A stretch of DNA of 64,000 nt from Nocardia sp. NBC_00416 (lineage in GTDB: Bacteria; Actinomycetota; Actinomycetes; Mycobacteriales; Mycobacteriaceae): contig NZ_CP107932.1 of NCBI RefSeq assembly GCF_036032445.1, forward strand, positions 2,482,501 through 2,546,500, given 5' to 3'. A program made the translations under genes and the position numbers. The stretch's first letter is position 1. Each line of letters starts with the position of its first letter. Shown piece after piece: positions 26,939 through 36,140 of the stretch. The notes beneath the pieces were generated by a model. The model made no database searches. It had not been told where the DNA came from and saw only the letters and a list, made by a program, of their open reading frames with translations.

Positions 26939-26951
26939 GTCAACGGTTGAC
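26939..26951. promoter_or_regulatory. MarR-type operator, copy 2
   Basis: GTCAACGGTTGAC, a perfect 13-bp palindrome about 115 bp upstream of the acyl-CoA ligase start. On the minus strand TTGACA (26943-26938) is followed after 17 bp by TTTGCT, a possible -10. The remaining intergenic DNA to 27159 shows no gene; it holds the promoter of the rightward MFS gene and a small dyad GTCCTCTAGGAC at about 27062. Confidence 0.7.
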
Positions 26952-27159
26952 GTTGAAATCTATCTACCCGCCCTCGATACGCCCGTGACGCCATTCCGAG
27001 GTCCGGCATTCCGGAATCCGCCGCACGCAGGGCCCGGGGCGCAAATAGACAATACGCTCTTGTCCTCTAGGACTTGTACATGTAGCTTTTTCTCATCCCG
27101 ATCCGTCGACGCACCGACGGCCATCGGCTTTCTCAACGTGTCTCGATGTGGAGGCAGTG

Positions 27160-28515
27160 GTGTCCATTCCGCTCCCGCGTACTACCGATCGCCACGAACA
27201 GCGCTCCCCCGGCGTGCGAACCATGCTCGCCGGACCGATGGGAGCCTGCCTGGCCAACTACGATTTCGGAATCTTCGGAACCATGTCGGCGCTGGTGATC
27301 AACAAATTGTTCTTTCCCTCGCTCAGCCCGACGGCCGGGACCCTCGCCGCATTCACCGCATTCGCCGTCGGGTTTCTCTCGAAGCCGCTGGGCGGATTGT
27401 TGTTCGGCCGAATCGGTGACCGCTTCGGCCGCCGCACAGTCGTGGTCTCCGCGCTGCTGCTGATGGGCGCGGCGACGATCGGAATCGGCATCCTGCCCAC
27501 CTACGCGACCATCGGCGTAGCCGCGCCGATCCTGCTCACCGTGCTACGCCTGACCCAGGGTCTCGCCGTCGGCGGCGAATGGGGCGGGGCCGCGTCCCTG
27601 GCCGTCGAGCACGCACCGCGGGACCGCCGCGGATTCTGGGGTGGCCTGGTCGGCATCGGCGGCCCGATCGGATCGATCCTGGGCGCGCTCACTGTGCTGC
27701 CACTGACCGCGGCCCTTTCCGAATCGGATTTCCTGTCCTGGGGCTGGCGGATCCCGTTCCTGCTGAGTGCGTTGCTGGTCGCCGCGGGCCTGTGGATCAG
27801 ACTCGGCGTCGACGAATCACCCGTCTTCCGCGACGAGGTCGCCGGCCGCGCCCGGTCCGAACACGATCTGCTGCGCGTACTCACCACCAACGGCAAGTCG
27901 ATGGCGCTCGTATTCTTCCTGGCCGGCGCCACGGTCACCGGGATCTACCTGCTCAACACCTATACGCTGTCCTACGCGGTGAACAATGTCGGCCTGAACC
28001 GCTCCACCATGCTCGGCTTCATGACGACCGCGCAGATCGTCGCCGTATTCGCCGGGCTGGGTCTGCTGACCCGGATCGACCGGATCGGACTGGCCAGGCT
28101 CTACCAGATCAGCGCGGTGGCGCTGGCGGTGATGGCGTGGGTGCTGTTCGCCGCACTGGACAGTGGCAACTCGGTCGTCGTGGTCATCGCCCTGTCACTG
28201 GGCCAGATCGCGGTGAACGGCATGGTGGTCACCACGGTGCCGATGTATGTATTGCTCTTCCGGCCCGCCGACCGGGTCACCGGCGCCGGATTCAGTTTCA
28301 AGACCAGCGACGCCGTCCTCGGCGGCACCACACCGCTCATCGCGGGTCTGCTGGTGAAGTCGGCAGGCGGGGCGTCCTGGGTCGTCGCCGCCTACGTCAC
28401 GCTGCTGGTCCTCGCCGCACTCACCGCCTGCGCGTTCGGCAGACGGCTGCTGCGCGACGCCACGACACCCGAACCCGATACTGCGGCCGCCACTCCTGAA
28501 GAGGTGCAAGCATGA
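27160..28515 (+). CDS. MHS-type MFS transporter (metabolite:H+ symporter)
   Basis: About 451 residues. The MHS group is shown by ANYDFGIFGTMSALVINKLF in TM1, the loop GGLLFGRIGDRFGRR between TM2 and TM3, RLTQGLAVGGEWGGAASLAVEHAP in TM4-5 and WGWRIPFLLSALLVAAGLWIR. Relatives import carboxylates such as shikimate, ketoglutarate and aromatic acids with protons. GGAGG lies five bases before GTG 27160; GTG 27157 or 27148 are alternatives. The stop overlaps the start of the following P450 gene (ATGA), so the pair is an uptake-plus-hydroxylation operon. Confidence 0.9.
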   Translation: MSIPLPRTTDRHEQRSPGVRTMLAGPMGACLANYDFGIFGTMSALVINKLFFPSLSPTAGTLAAFTAFAVGFLSKPLGGLLFGRIGDRFGRRTVVVSALLLMGAATIGIGILPTYATIGVAAPILLTVLRLTQGLAVGGEWGGAASLAVEHAPRDRRGFWGGLVGIGGPIGSILGALTVLPLTAALSESDFLSWGWRIPFLLSALLVAAGLWIRLGVDESPVFRDEVAGRARSEHDLLRVLTTNGKSMALVFFLAGATVTGIYLLNTYTLSYAVNNVGLNRSTMLGFMTTAQIVAVFAGLGLLTRIDRIGLARLYQISAVALAVMAWVLFAALDSGNSVVVVIALSLGQIAVNGMVVTTVPMYVLLFRPADRVTGAGFSFKTSDAVLGGTTPLIAGLLVKSAGGASWVVAAYVTLLVLAALTACAFGRRLLRDATTPEPDTAAATPEEVQA

Positions 28516-29753
28516 CAACCTCCGATTCACTCGACGACGCGACGACGAGTCACCCCGCGACCGCCGCGGAGCGACCGGACGATTTCGACCCGGGCCGCAC
28601 CGACGACCCCGATGAGATACACGCCCTCTACAAGAATCTCCGGTCCCGCTGCCCCGTCGCGCACACCAGCGCACACGGCGGATTCTGGGCACTGACCCGG
28701 TATGCCGACGTCGCGGCCGCGGCCGCGGACTCGCGCCGGTTCATCTCCTCGGTCCGGGCCGTCGTGCCCAGCGATCCGCGCGGCCTGCGCAGACCGCCCC
28801 TGAATTTCGATGCGCCGGATCACACGCCCTATCGCCGCGCCCTGGACCGCACCCTGCAACGGCGCCGGCTCGAACGACTCGAGCCGGCAGTCCGCGAACA
28901 CGCCCGTCGCGAAATAGGCCGCATGCTCGGCGCCGGGGGCGGTGACCTCGCCGCCGAATTCGGCACCTTGCTGCCGGCGTGGGCGACGAGCGAGTGGTTG
29001 AATCTCGCGCCCGATATCGCACCCGTACTGGCCGAGACATCGGCGGCGTGGGTGGCCGCATGGCGGACCGCCGACCGCCGGACCGTGAACACCATGAGCG
29101 AGCGAATGTACGACATCGCACGCGAACTGGTCGCCGATCGCGGCCGGCGGCCACTCGAACCCGAGCAGGATCCCGCCAGTTCCCTGCTCGCGGAACGCCT
29201 CGACGGCGAGCCGCTGGATCCCGAGCAGATCGTCGCGGCGCTGCGCCAGAGCCTGGTCGTCGGCATGGTCGCGCCGCCGATCATCCTGGGCGCGGTCTGC
29301 CATCATCTCTCGGATCACCGGAACCTGCAGGACGCGTTGCGCGCGCATCCCGAGGACATACCCGCCGCCGTAGAGGAATTCGTCCGTCTCTACACCCCCT
29401 ATCGCGGTTTCGCGCGGACCGTGCGCGAGGAGCTGGTGATACACGACCGCACGATCCGCCCGGAGGAACCGGTCACACTGGTGTACGCCTCGGCGAACCG
29501 CGATCCGGAGGTGTTCCCCGACCCGGACGAATTCCGCCTGAACCGGCCGAACATCCACCAGCACCTCGGATTCGGGCGCGGCCGCCACCAGTGCGCCGGG
29601 ATGCCCCTGGCGCGGATGATCCTGCGGGTGGGGCTGCAGGAGCTGCTCGCCGCCACCGCGGACATCGTGACCCAGCGCGTACCGGGCGGGGCCGCCATGC
29701 CGGAGCTCGGCCCCACCTCGGTTCCCGCGCGGTTGGTAGCCCGCTCCGGGTGA
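28512..29753 (+). CDS. cytochrome P450
   Basis: 413 residues. The haem ligand is Cys361 in FGRGRHQCAGMPLAR, and ExxR is E289-F-V-R292. The I-helix, where most P450s have AGxxT with an acid-alcohol pair, reads VGMVAPP (250-256) with neither Asp/Glu nor Thr/Ser in place. The convergent P450 at 29859 shares this feature. It is soluble and needs separate ferredoxin and reductase partners, none of which are seen here. It is coupled to the MHS transporter, so its substrate is probably what that imports or a product of it. Confidence 0.93.
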   Translation: MTTSDSLDDATTSHPATAAERPDDFDPGRTDDPDEIHALYKNLRSRCPVAHTSAHGGFWALTRYADVAAAAADSRRFISSVRAVVPSDPRGLRRPPLNFDAPDHTPYRRALDRTLQRRRLERLEPAVREHARREIGRMLGAGGGDLAAEFGTLLPAWATSEWLNLAPDIAPVLAETSAAWVAAWRTADRRTVNTMSERMYDIARELVADRGRRPLEPEQDPASSLLAERLDGEPLDPEQIVAALRQSLVVGMVAPPIILGAVCHHLSDHRNLQDALRAHPEDIPAAVEEFVRLYTPYRGFARTVREELVIHDRTIRPEEPVTLVYASANRDPEVFPDPDEFRLNRPNIHQHLGFGRGRHQCAGMPLARMILRVGLQELLAATADIVTQRVPGGAAMPELGPTSVPARLVARSG

Positions 29754-29858
29754 GCCGACCGTCGACGCCGGGGCGGGCTCCGCACCCCGCTCGCCCCGGC
29801 ACCGGCAGGCGACGTCGATCGGCCGCGCGCCGGGACAACGGAACCCACCGGGTGCTCG

Positions 29859-31088
29859 TCAGGCGCGAACGAAATCCAGCGGCACCGAGCGAGTTCCCCA
29901 CTCTGCCCAGATCGCCATCTCGGGCGAGCCCGCCAGCGTGAAGGACTTGCTGCGGGCCAGCGCCTCCTCGAGCGTCACTCGCATCATGAAACGGGCCAGC
30001 GGGGCGCCCGGACAACTGTGCGTCCCCCGTCCGAACGAGATGTGGCGGCCGATATTGGGCCGATCGAGGATGAAGGTCTCACCGTCCGGGAAAATACGTT
30101 CGTCACGGTTGGCCGAGGTGTAGAGCAGAGCGACGGGGTCGTCCTTGCGAATGAGCTGACCGCCGAGCACGACGTCTTCGCGTGCGGTGCGTGCCATCCC
30201 ACGGTACGGCGAGTAGAGCCGCAAGAACTCTTCGACGGCAGCCGGGATGAGCACCGGCTCGGCCCGCAGCCGGGACTGCAGATCCGGGTCCTTGCTGAGG
30301 TGGACGAACATATTGCCGATGAACACACTCGGCGCGACCATACCGGTGACGATGAGTTGCCGGACGCAGCCCAGGACCATGGCCTCCGGCAGCGGTTCAC
30401 CCTCGTACACGGCGTCGAGCAGGGCCGCGGTGAGGTCGTCGGCGGGGTCGCGCGGATGAGCCCTGCGGTCGTCGATCACCGACTGCGCGATCTCGTACAA
30501 CCGTTTGCTCAACCTGATGACCACCTCGTGGTCGAGAACCTGAATGGCGTCGACGTAGGCCCCGCTGACCTCCTTGATCAGTTGGGAGGTCTCGACCGAG
30601 AGGTTGAAGAAGTGAGCGAACACGTGCGCCGGGAACTTGTGGGCGTATTCCCGGCACACATCGGCCCAGCCGCGGTCGATGAGCGGGTCGAGGAGTTCGA
30701 CCGATGCGGCGCGGACCTTCGGCGCGATCGCGCGCATCTTCGGCGGGGTGAAGAAGCTGTTGATGACCCGGCGATACGCCATATGGTCGGGTGGATCGAG
30801 ATGCAGCGGCGGCCGGACGCCGGTGAACGCGAATTTGGGAATCGCGTTCTGGCGGGAGGTCGTGAAGTGCTCGATATCGGTGATGGCTGCCAGGACCTCG
30901 TCGTAGCCGAGCAGCGCCCAGAACCCGCCGTACTCCTGACTGCGCGCGATCGGGCATTTCTGCCGTAACTCGTGGAACTCCTCGTGCGCGCTGGTGAAGG
31001 TCTCGCCCGGGCGCACCGGATCGAAATCGTGCTCGGCCCGGCGGGCGTCGACCGCCGCGAGGTCGACATCGAACCGAGGATGCTTCAT
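29859..31088 (-). CDS. cytochrome P450
   Basis: 409 residues with haem Cys359 in FGRGTHSCPGAPLAR, ExxR in EEFLRLYSPYRGMAR, and PPLHLDPPDHMAYRR in the B-C region. The I-helix reads TGMVAPS (248-254), again lacking the usual acid-threonine pair. It resembles the 28512 P450 along its length (HGGFWALTRY versus YGGFWALLGY; VEEFVRLYTPYRGFART versus VEEFLRLYSPYRGMART), so the two are paralogues. They converge with 105 bp between the stops. Redox partners are not in the window. Substrate unknown. Confidence 0.93.
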   Translation of the reverse strand: MKHPRFDVDLAAVDARRAEHDFDPVRPGETFTSAHEEFHELRQKCPIARSQEYGGFWALLGYDEVLAAITDIEHFTTSRQNAIPKFAFTGVRPPLHLDPPDHMAYRRVINSFFTPPKMRAIAPKVRAASVELLDPLIDRGWADVCREYAHKFPAHVFAHFFNLSVETSQLIKEVSGAYVDAIQVLDHEVVIRLSKRLYEIAQSVIDDRRAHPRDPADDLTAALLDAVYEGEPLPEAMVLGCVRQLIVTGMVAPSVFIGNMFVHLSKDPDLQSRLRAEPVLIPAAVEEFLRLYSPYRGMARTAREDVVLGGQLIRKDDPVALLYTSANRDERIFPDGETFILDRPNIGRHISFGRGTHSCPGAPLARFMMRVTLEEALARSKSFTLAGSPEMAIWAEWGTRSVPLDFVRA

Positions 31089-31330
31089 ATCTCTCCTACC
31101 GTGCTGCGAGGGGCGATCGGCGGCGTTGCCGGATCAGGCCACGCGGGAGCGGGTCGCGTCGCTCGCGTAAGCGAGGATCAGCGACCCCGAATCACCGGCG
31201 ATCCGCTGCTTTCCGGCCCGCCTGGGCGATACACCGGACGGGCTGCTGGTTTTCCCGCGTCCACGGCATCGCGATGCGTGCGCCGCCGAGCGATGCGGAC
31301 CGAGCCGAGGCCTTCGGCCACTCGCTCAAT

Positions 31331-31359
31331 AGGTTACAGTTCAATGCCCGCTGAGACAA
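31331..31359 (-). promoter_or_regulatory. candidate promoter for the leftward P450
   Basis: On the minus strand TTGTCT (31359-31354) is followed after 17 bp by TAACCT (31336-31331). It lies in a 360-bp intergenic region (31089-31448) that otherwise shows no gene, so the P450 mRNA would have an untranslated leader of about 235 nt. Confidence 0.35.
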
Positions 31360-31448
31360 TGCAATGTTGCCTATTATTTCGATCCGGGCAGCTTCCCGCG
31401 CCCCATCGCGTCGACAGGCAGGCGTGGCCCGCCGACCTCGCGCGCCCC

Positions 31449-32444
31449 CTATCTCCAGCGGTTGTCCGGATCGCCCTGCCCCAACGGGCCGGCCCAGCCG
31501 TTGCGGTCCTGCCGGCGCCACCGCTCATCGGTAACCGGCTCGCCCCGCCGGATATCGTCGCTCGTCCGATGTGCCGCGAACCCGGCCAGCTCGGGAGCGT
31601 GCTGTCCGAGGAGTTCGCTGAATCGCCGCTCGGCCGGGGCGCCCAGACCGTCGTAGACCTGCACGAAACAGGCCCGGGCCGCCGGCATCGGCCAGTCCCG
31701 CGGCAGTATCGCCGCGGGCAGCTCCGGGTCGGCACCGGGGAACTGACGCCATTCGGTCATGATCTTGGTGCGGGTGACCAGCGCTTCGGCCGGATCCACC
31801 GCGCCCGCCAGGACCCGTTCCCGTAGTGGCTCATAACGTTCGAGGAACCCGTCGTACAGCATCCGCAATTCGCTCAGGTCCCACGCCTGCAGCGGGTGCC
31901 CGCCCACGGGGAGTTCCGGCGCGAGTTCCGCACGACCGACGGTGGCGGCCCCGACATCCAGCTCCGCCAGAACCTCCAGCACCTGCGCTCCGAGATCCCA
32001 GGGCGTGACCCACACGCCGTCGTAGAGCGGAGCGAGCCCCAGCCACCGCAGCTTGGTCCGGAGGGTGCGACGGTCCTCCCGGTGTTCTTCCGGCAGCGAG
32101 AACATCACCAGGGTCCAACGGCCGTCCCACACTCGGTCCCCGGCGCCGAACCGCATCAGGCGGGTGAGATGGCGGACGATCAGCTCATGGCCCATCCGGG
32201 GCACACCGTAGGAGGTCGTCCGTCCGTTCTTCGCCGCCACCACCAGCCCGCGCGCGGCCGATCGCCGGATCGCTGCCCGGGCCGCCGGTTCGGCGAGCCC
32301 GAACTCGCCCAGCAACTCGACCAGAGCCGCCGACGGGATGTGCTCGGTACGCCAGAACCAGTAGTCGCCCAGCAAGGTGGCCAGCAGGCGCTGGCTGTGT
32401 TGCTGCCCGCCGGCGGGCACGTCCTCGTTCGCGAGCGCGGTCAT
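31449..32444 (-). CDS. PaaX-family transcriptional regulator (copy 1)
   Basis: 331 residues. The N-terminal winged helix reads QRLLATLLGDYWFWRTEHIP, SAALVELLGEFGLAEPAARA and AIRRSAARGLV; the central PaaX domain has WDGRWTLVMFSLPEEHRED and RTKLRWLGLAPLYDGVWVTP; the C-terminal domain has LPRDWPMPAARACFVQVYDGL. PaaX represses phenylacetate genes and responds to phenylacetyl-CoA, so an acyl- or aryl-CoA effector is likely here. It is the last gene of the leftward ABC/CapA/CoA-transferase operon, 55 bp after the MFS gene. It is clearly related to the PaaX copy at 42314. Confidence 0.92.
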   Translation of the reverse strand: MTALANEDVPAGGQQHSQRLLATLLGDYWFWRTEHIPSAALVELLGEFGLAEPAARAAIRRSAARGLVVAAKNGRTTSYGVPRMGHELIVRHLTRLMRFGAGDRVWDGRWTLVMFSLPEEHREDRRTLRTKLRWLGLAPLYDGVWVTPWDLGAQVLEVLAELDVGAATVGRAELAPELPVGGHPLQAWDLSELRMLYDGFLERYEPLRERVLAGAVDPAEALVTRTKIMTEWRQFPGADPELPAAILPRDWPMPAARACFVQVYDGLGAPAERRFSELLGQHAPELAGFAAHRTSDDIRRGEPVTDERWRRQDRNGWAGPLGQGDPDNRWR

Positions 32445-32499
32445 CTGGCCAGTCTAGGAACAAATGGCACGGGCGCACCGCCGACCGACGTAGATCCCA

Positions 32500-33735
32500 T
32501 CAGTCGGCCCGGGCTGCATGCGGTTCCGCCGCCGTGGGGGTGCGCGAACGAGGCGGGCGCGCACCACGGTCGAGCACCGCGCCGCACACCAGGCAGGTCA
32601 GCGTCCCCAGGACCATGGCGAGACGAGCGGACGCGCCGTCGACGATCGTCCCCGCGACGACCGCGCCGATCGGCGCGACGCCGACGCTGGTCATCGTCAG
32701 CAGAGCCGCGGACCGGCCGAGCAAGTGCGGCGGACCGATCGTCTGGACCGTGCTGTTCAGCGAACTCTGGAACGCGCCCAGCCCCACCCCGATCAGCGGG
32801 GAAACAGCCAGGTAGAAAATAATATTCGGGGACGCCGCGGCGCACCCCAGGGCAATGCCGAGCACCGCGGTGGCGATCGCGGTGGTCCGCAGGCGCGTGC
32901 TGGGCGCCATCGAGATCACCAGGCCCCCTATCACAGCCCCGACGGCGTTGAGGGCGTGCGCGGCGCCGAGCTGCGCGGGGCCGCCGCCGAGGGTCAACGT
33001 CACCATGGCCGTCACGACCACCATGAAGTTCATCGCCAGCACCGTCACCGCGATATTGGCCGCGAACAGTCGACGCAGATTCTTCTCGGCGAGAAGCGAT
33101 CGCACGGAACCCTCCACGCCCCTGCTACGGCGAACGCGCCGGTGTTCGAAAGATTTCGAGCTCATCAGGCACAGGGCGACGATCGCGAAGCTGTAGCTGC
33201 CGGCATTGATCGCGAAGCATGCCGCCGGACCGACTGTCGCATAGGCGATCCCCGCCAGACCGGGGCCGATCGAGCGGGCCGCCGACATCGCCACGGTGTT
33301 CAGGGATACCGCCGCGCCGAGTTCCTGCGCGCCGACGAGCTCGAACAGGAACGCCTGGCCGACTGTACGTTCGAAGGCCTGGACGACCCCGCCGACCGCG
33401 ACGATCCCGAGCAGTACAGGCAACCGTCCGCCGTCGGTACCGGCCGCGAAAGCCAGCGCCGACGCGCACAGGGCGGACAGTGCGGCCGTTGCGAGCAGGA
33501 CCGGGCGCGCCCGGAACCGGTCGGCGACCGCACCGGCCGGCCCGGACAACAGCAGGATCGGCGCGAACTGACAGACGGTCACCAGCGACAGTGCCCGAGC
33601 GCTTTCGGTCGTCTCGACGATCCACAGGCTCAGCGCCAGGTTCTGGAACCACACGCCGGTGTTGGAGGTGATCTGACCGGTGAAGTAGAGGACGAAATTA
33701 CGTCTGCGCAGCGGCCGCGGGAAAAGGGAGGGCAT
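32500..33735 (-). CDS. MFS transporter (DHA3/EntS-like)
   Basis: 411 residues, about 12 membrane segments. FVLYFTGQITSNTGVWFQNLALSLW (TM1, split here), QFAPILLLSGPAGAVADRF and SLNTVAMSAARSIGPGLAGI are typical of the MFS_3 group that includes enterobactin and macrolide exporters. It follows the dehydratase-like gene by six bases, so it belongs to the same leftward operon. It probably exports a pathway product or toxic intermediate, which is inference from the operon position. Confidence 0.9.
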   Translation of the reverse strand: MPSLFPRPLRRRNFVLYFTGQITSNTGVWFQNLALSLWIVETTESARALSLVTVCQFAPILLLSGPAGAVADRFRARPVLLATAALSALCASALAFAAGTDGGRLPVLLGIVAVGGVVQAFERTVGQAFLFELVGAQELGAAVSLNTVAMSAARSIGPGLAGIAYATVGPAACFAINAGSYSFAIVALCLMSSKSFEHRRVRRSRGVEGSVRSLLAEKNLRRLFAANIAVTVLAMNFMVVVTAMVTLTLGGGPAQLGAAHALNAVGAVIGGLVISMAPSTRLRTTAIATAVLGIALGCAAASPNIIFYLAVSPLIGVGLGAFQSSLNSTVQTIGPPHLLGRSAALLTMTSVGVAPIGAVVAGTIVDGASARLAMVLGTLTCLVCGAVLDRGARPPRSRTPTAAEPHAARAD

Positions 33736-33741
33736 GAGCTG

Positions 33742-35001
33742 TCAGGCCGTGACCCGCCGTTCCAGGAAGTCCCTGATCGAACGCTCCACCACGGCCGCGG
33801 TGTCTCCGCGCGAGTCGGCGTTGCTGGCATTGATCTCGAGTACCGGAATACCCGCCTGCTCCAGCGCCGCCGTGGTGAAGGTCCCGCCGGGGACATCGTC
33901 GGCGACCAGGTGCACGACGCCGTCGATACCGTGGGCGAGGGCCTCTTTGACGTACCACTGGGACGACCAGGGCGGCGTGTAGAGCTGATCGGTGAAACCC
34001 GTGAATCGGGCCGCGAGGGTGCGCATCGGATCCGCGCCGTATCGCAGGTATCCGTCGGCGGCGATCGCCAGGTACATCGACCACACGAACACCGCCCCGT
34101 AGTCGTCCTGGAACCGTTTGTACAGGTCGAGGTCGAACCACAATCCGCGCCCGATCCACATCAACCGCACCCGCTCGCCGGGGCAGATCGTTCGTCCCGC
34201 GCGCACTGCCTGCTCCACTTCCCGGTACAGCGCGCGGGCCGCGTCCCGGGCCCACTCGCTGCCGCGATGCCACTGCGGGATCATCACGGCGGGAATACTG
34301 TCGTTGATCGATACCGGTGTGGGTCGTGACGCGGCGATCAGGTCCCGGGTGCGCCGGTTCCATTCGGCCTGCTCGTTGACCAGATCCATCACTGCCGCCA
34401 GCCGGCCGATATCGAACGACCGGCCCGTCCGTTCGGTGAGGAACTCGACCAGTTGCCAGTTCTCACTCGTCATCAAGTCGAGGCGATCGGTTGCGTAGGC
34501 CTGCTCCCAGTGGTGCGGAACGATGTCCCACCAGTTGTCGGGCGCGGTGGTCGCCGAGGAGCGCTCGAAGGCGAAGAATTCGGTATCGGGATGTCGCGCC
34601 CACAGGTCGAATACCTTCCGGGTCGCGTCCCCGCTGCATTCGGCGATCACGAAATCCGGACGCGGCAATCCGCCCCAGGGCGCCCGATCCTCGGGCAGAT
34701 CCATCGACCCCAGTCCGATCGCGTCGTACTGATACGAGTCGTCCGGATAACCCTGTGCGGAAATACTTTCCAGACTCTGCGGGCCCAGGCGCTTGGCGGC
34801 CACGACGGACGCCCACCATTGGTTGACCACATAGGGAATGCCCATCGCCCGCAATATTTCCTGCGGCGCGTCCGCGTTGACCAACGCCAGCGGGGCGCCG
34901 GCGGCCACCTCGGCGCGCATCCGGGCGAACCACGTCTTCTGGTATGCGGTCGCCGCTGTCGCCGCGGCGAGCCGGCCCGTCGGTGCCTGCGCTGCGCTCA
35001 T
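33742..35001 (-). CDS. 2-hydroxyacyl-CoA dehydratase / benzoyl-CoA reductase-fold subunit, cysteine-poor
   Basis: 419 residues. The family outline is present: LVNADAPQEILRAMGIPYVV near residue 50, PDFVIAECSGDATRKVFDLW, WRHRGSE-like helix WHRGSEWARDAARALYREVE, RLMWIGRGLWFD, and a final GVVHLVADD... AGIPVLEINAS. Normal subunits hold a [4Fe-4S] cluster with three Cys. Only two Cys exist here: C122, at the second ligand position, and C273, off-site; the first ligand position reads DDSYQYD (Ser89) and the third ADD (about 368). A classical cluster therefore seems unlikely. It overlaps its partner gene by 4 bp. Radical dehydration is the family reaction; the reaction here is unknown. Confidence 0.8.
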   Translation of the reverse strand: MSAAQAPTGRLAAATAATAYQKTWFARMRAEVAAGAPLALVNADAPQEILRAMGIPYVVNQWWASVVAAKRLGPQSLESISAQGYPDDSYQYDAIGLGSMDLPEDRAPWGGLPRPDFVIAECSGDATRKVFDLWARHPDTEFFAFERSSATTAPDNWWDIVPHHWEQAYATDRLDLMTSENWQLVEFLTERTGRSFDIGRLAAVMDLVNEQAEWNRRTRDLIAASRPTPVSINDSIPAVMIPQWHRGSEWARDAARALYREVEQAVRAGRTICPGERVRLMWIGRGLWFDLDLYKRFQDDYGAVFVWSMYLAIAADGYLRYGADPMRTLAARFTGFTDQLYTPPWSSQWYVKEALAHGIDGVVHLVADDVPGGTFTTAALEQAGIPVLEINASNADSRGDTAAVVERSIRDFLERRVTA

Positions 35002-36140
35002 CGTGTCGCTGTCTCATTCTCTTCGGCGGCCGGCCGCGCGAGGACGGCGGCCAGTTCCGCGCGCGGCCAGGTGTAGGTCGCCCCGGTCAGTTTCTCGGTC
35101 CGCACCCGGCCGTCCAGTTCCCGGACCAGCGCCGGATAGTCCCAACCCGGGGCGGGGTCGTTGCGGCGGACGAGCGACAGCACCACATCGGCGCGGGCAC
35201 GCCGCGCGCACGCCGCGGTGTAGCGCGCACGCTCGCTCAGTCCCGAAGTCTGGGCCATCGCCCCGGCGTACAGGCGATGTGACGCGATCGCGGCGTGCGC
35301 GGCATCGAGGTCGGGGATGTCCTCGAGCTCGGTCCAGAAGTCCACGAACGGATCTCCCCAGCTGTGGTCCTCCCCCACCACCTGGCAACCCATCGACTCG
35401 AGGGCGACGTAGTCCCCGTCGTGGTCGTGGGTGCTTCCGGTCAGGAACACTCGCAGCCGGTTCGTCATCGGCTCGGGATCGGCCAGCACCGAATCGATCA
35501 GCGCCACCGCCTCTTCGGGCGGCGCGGTCTGACTCAACGCGTACAGTCGCAGGGCTGTCGCGCCCGAGACCGTCGGATCCGCCGCGCACCGCCGCTCACG
35601 AAGCTGCCGTAGCGAATGCGCGAGCAGTGTCCGCGCCGCACCCGCGGTGCGCAGACTCTCGATTGTGTAGGGGCGGCCGGTCCACTGCGCGACAGTCGCG
35701 CCGAATTTCGCCAGCCGGCTCCTGTTGTATCGCTCGGTCGAGTCCCGCCGGAGGTGCTGGATATCCACCAGATGGATCGGCGGTAGATCGCGGCCCTGCG
35801 CCGCCAGCGCACGCAGGACATAGAACAGTCGCAGCGAAGCCTGGCTGTCGCGGGATATCACCAGTCCGCGGAGGAAATCGAAGTCTCCGGCGAGAATCTG
35901 CTCGAGGATCGAATGCGCCGCGGCGTCGACCGCACCGCCGAGCAGACCCACCGCCGTAGCGTCGGCGGGCCGGTCGACGGCCGAGAGCCGATAGGCGCGC
36001 GCTCCGCAGGATTCGATGATCTCGAGCGGAACGTCCCCACCGACAACGCCGATCACCGGACCGTCGGAGGTCGTGCGTTGCGATTCGAGTCGGCTCGCGT
36101 AGCGCTGCCGCACCCGTTCGGAGACAGCCTGTTCCATCAC
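34998..36140 (-). CDS. 2-hydroxyacyl-CoA dehydratase / benzoyl-CoA reductase-fold partner subunit, cluster Cys absent
   Basis: 380 residues matching the HgdA/BcrB fold: GDVPLEIIESCGARAYRL, ILEQILAGDFDFLRGLVIS, IHLVDIQHLRRDSTERYN, PYTIESLRTAGAARTLLAHS, RLRVFLTGSTHDHDGDYVAL and MGCQVVGEDHSWGDPFVDFW. Where family members carry cluster Cys this protein has AVDAAAHS (about 71), ISRDSQAS (about 98) and RRNDPAPGWDYPAL (327). Its four Cys (45, 185, 252, 311) are elsewhere. No activator ATPase (HgdC/BadF type) is in the window. It overlaps the CoA-transferase and partner-subunit genes by 4 bp each, so the three are made together. Confidence 0.8.
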   Translation of the reverse strand: MMEQAVSERVRQRYASRLESQRTTSDGPVIGVVGGDVPLEIIESCGARAYRLSAVDRPADATAVGLLGGAVDAAAHSILEQILAGDFDFLRGLVISRDSQASLRLFYVLRALAAQGRDLPPIHLVDIQHLRRDSTERYNRSRLAKFGATVAQWTGRPYTIESLRTAGAARTLLAHSLRQLRERRCAADPTVSGATALRLYALSQTAPPEEAVALIDSVLADPEPMTNRLRVFLTGSTHDHDGDYVALESMGCQVVGEDHSWGDPFVDFWTELEDIPDLDAAHAAIASHRLYAGAMAQTSGLSERARYTAACARRARADVVLSLVRRNDPAPGWDYPALVRELDGRVRTEKLTGATYTWPRAELAAVLARPAAEENETATR

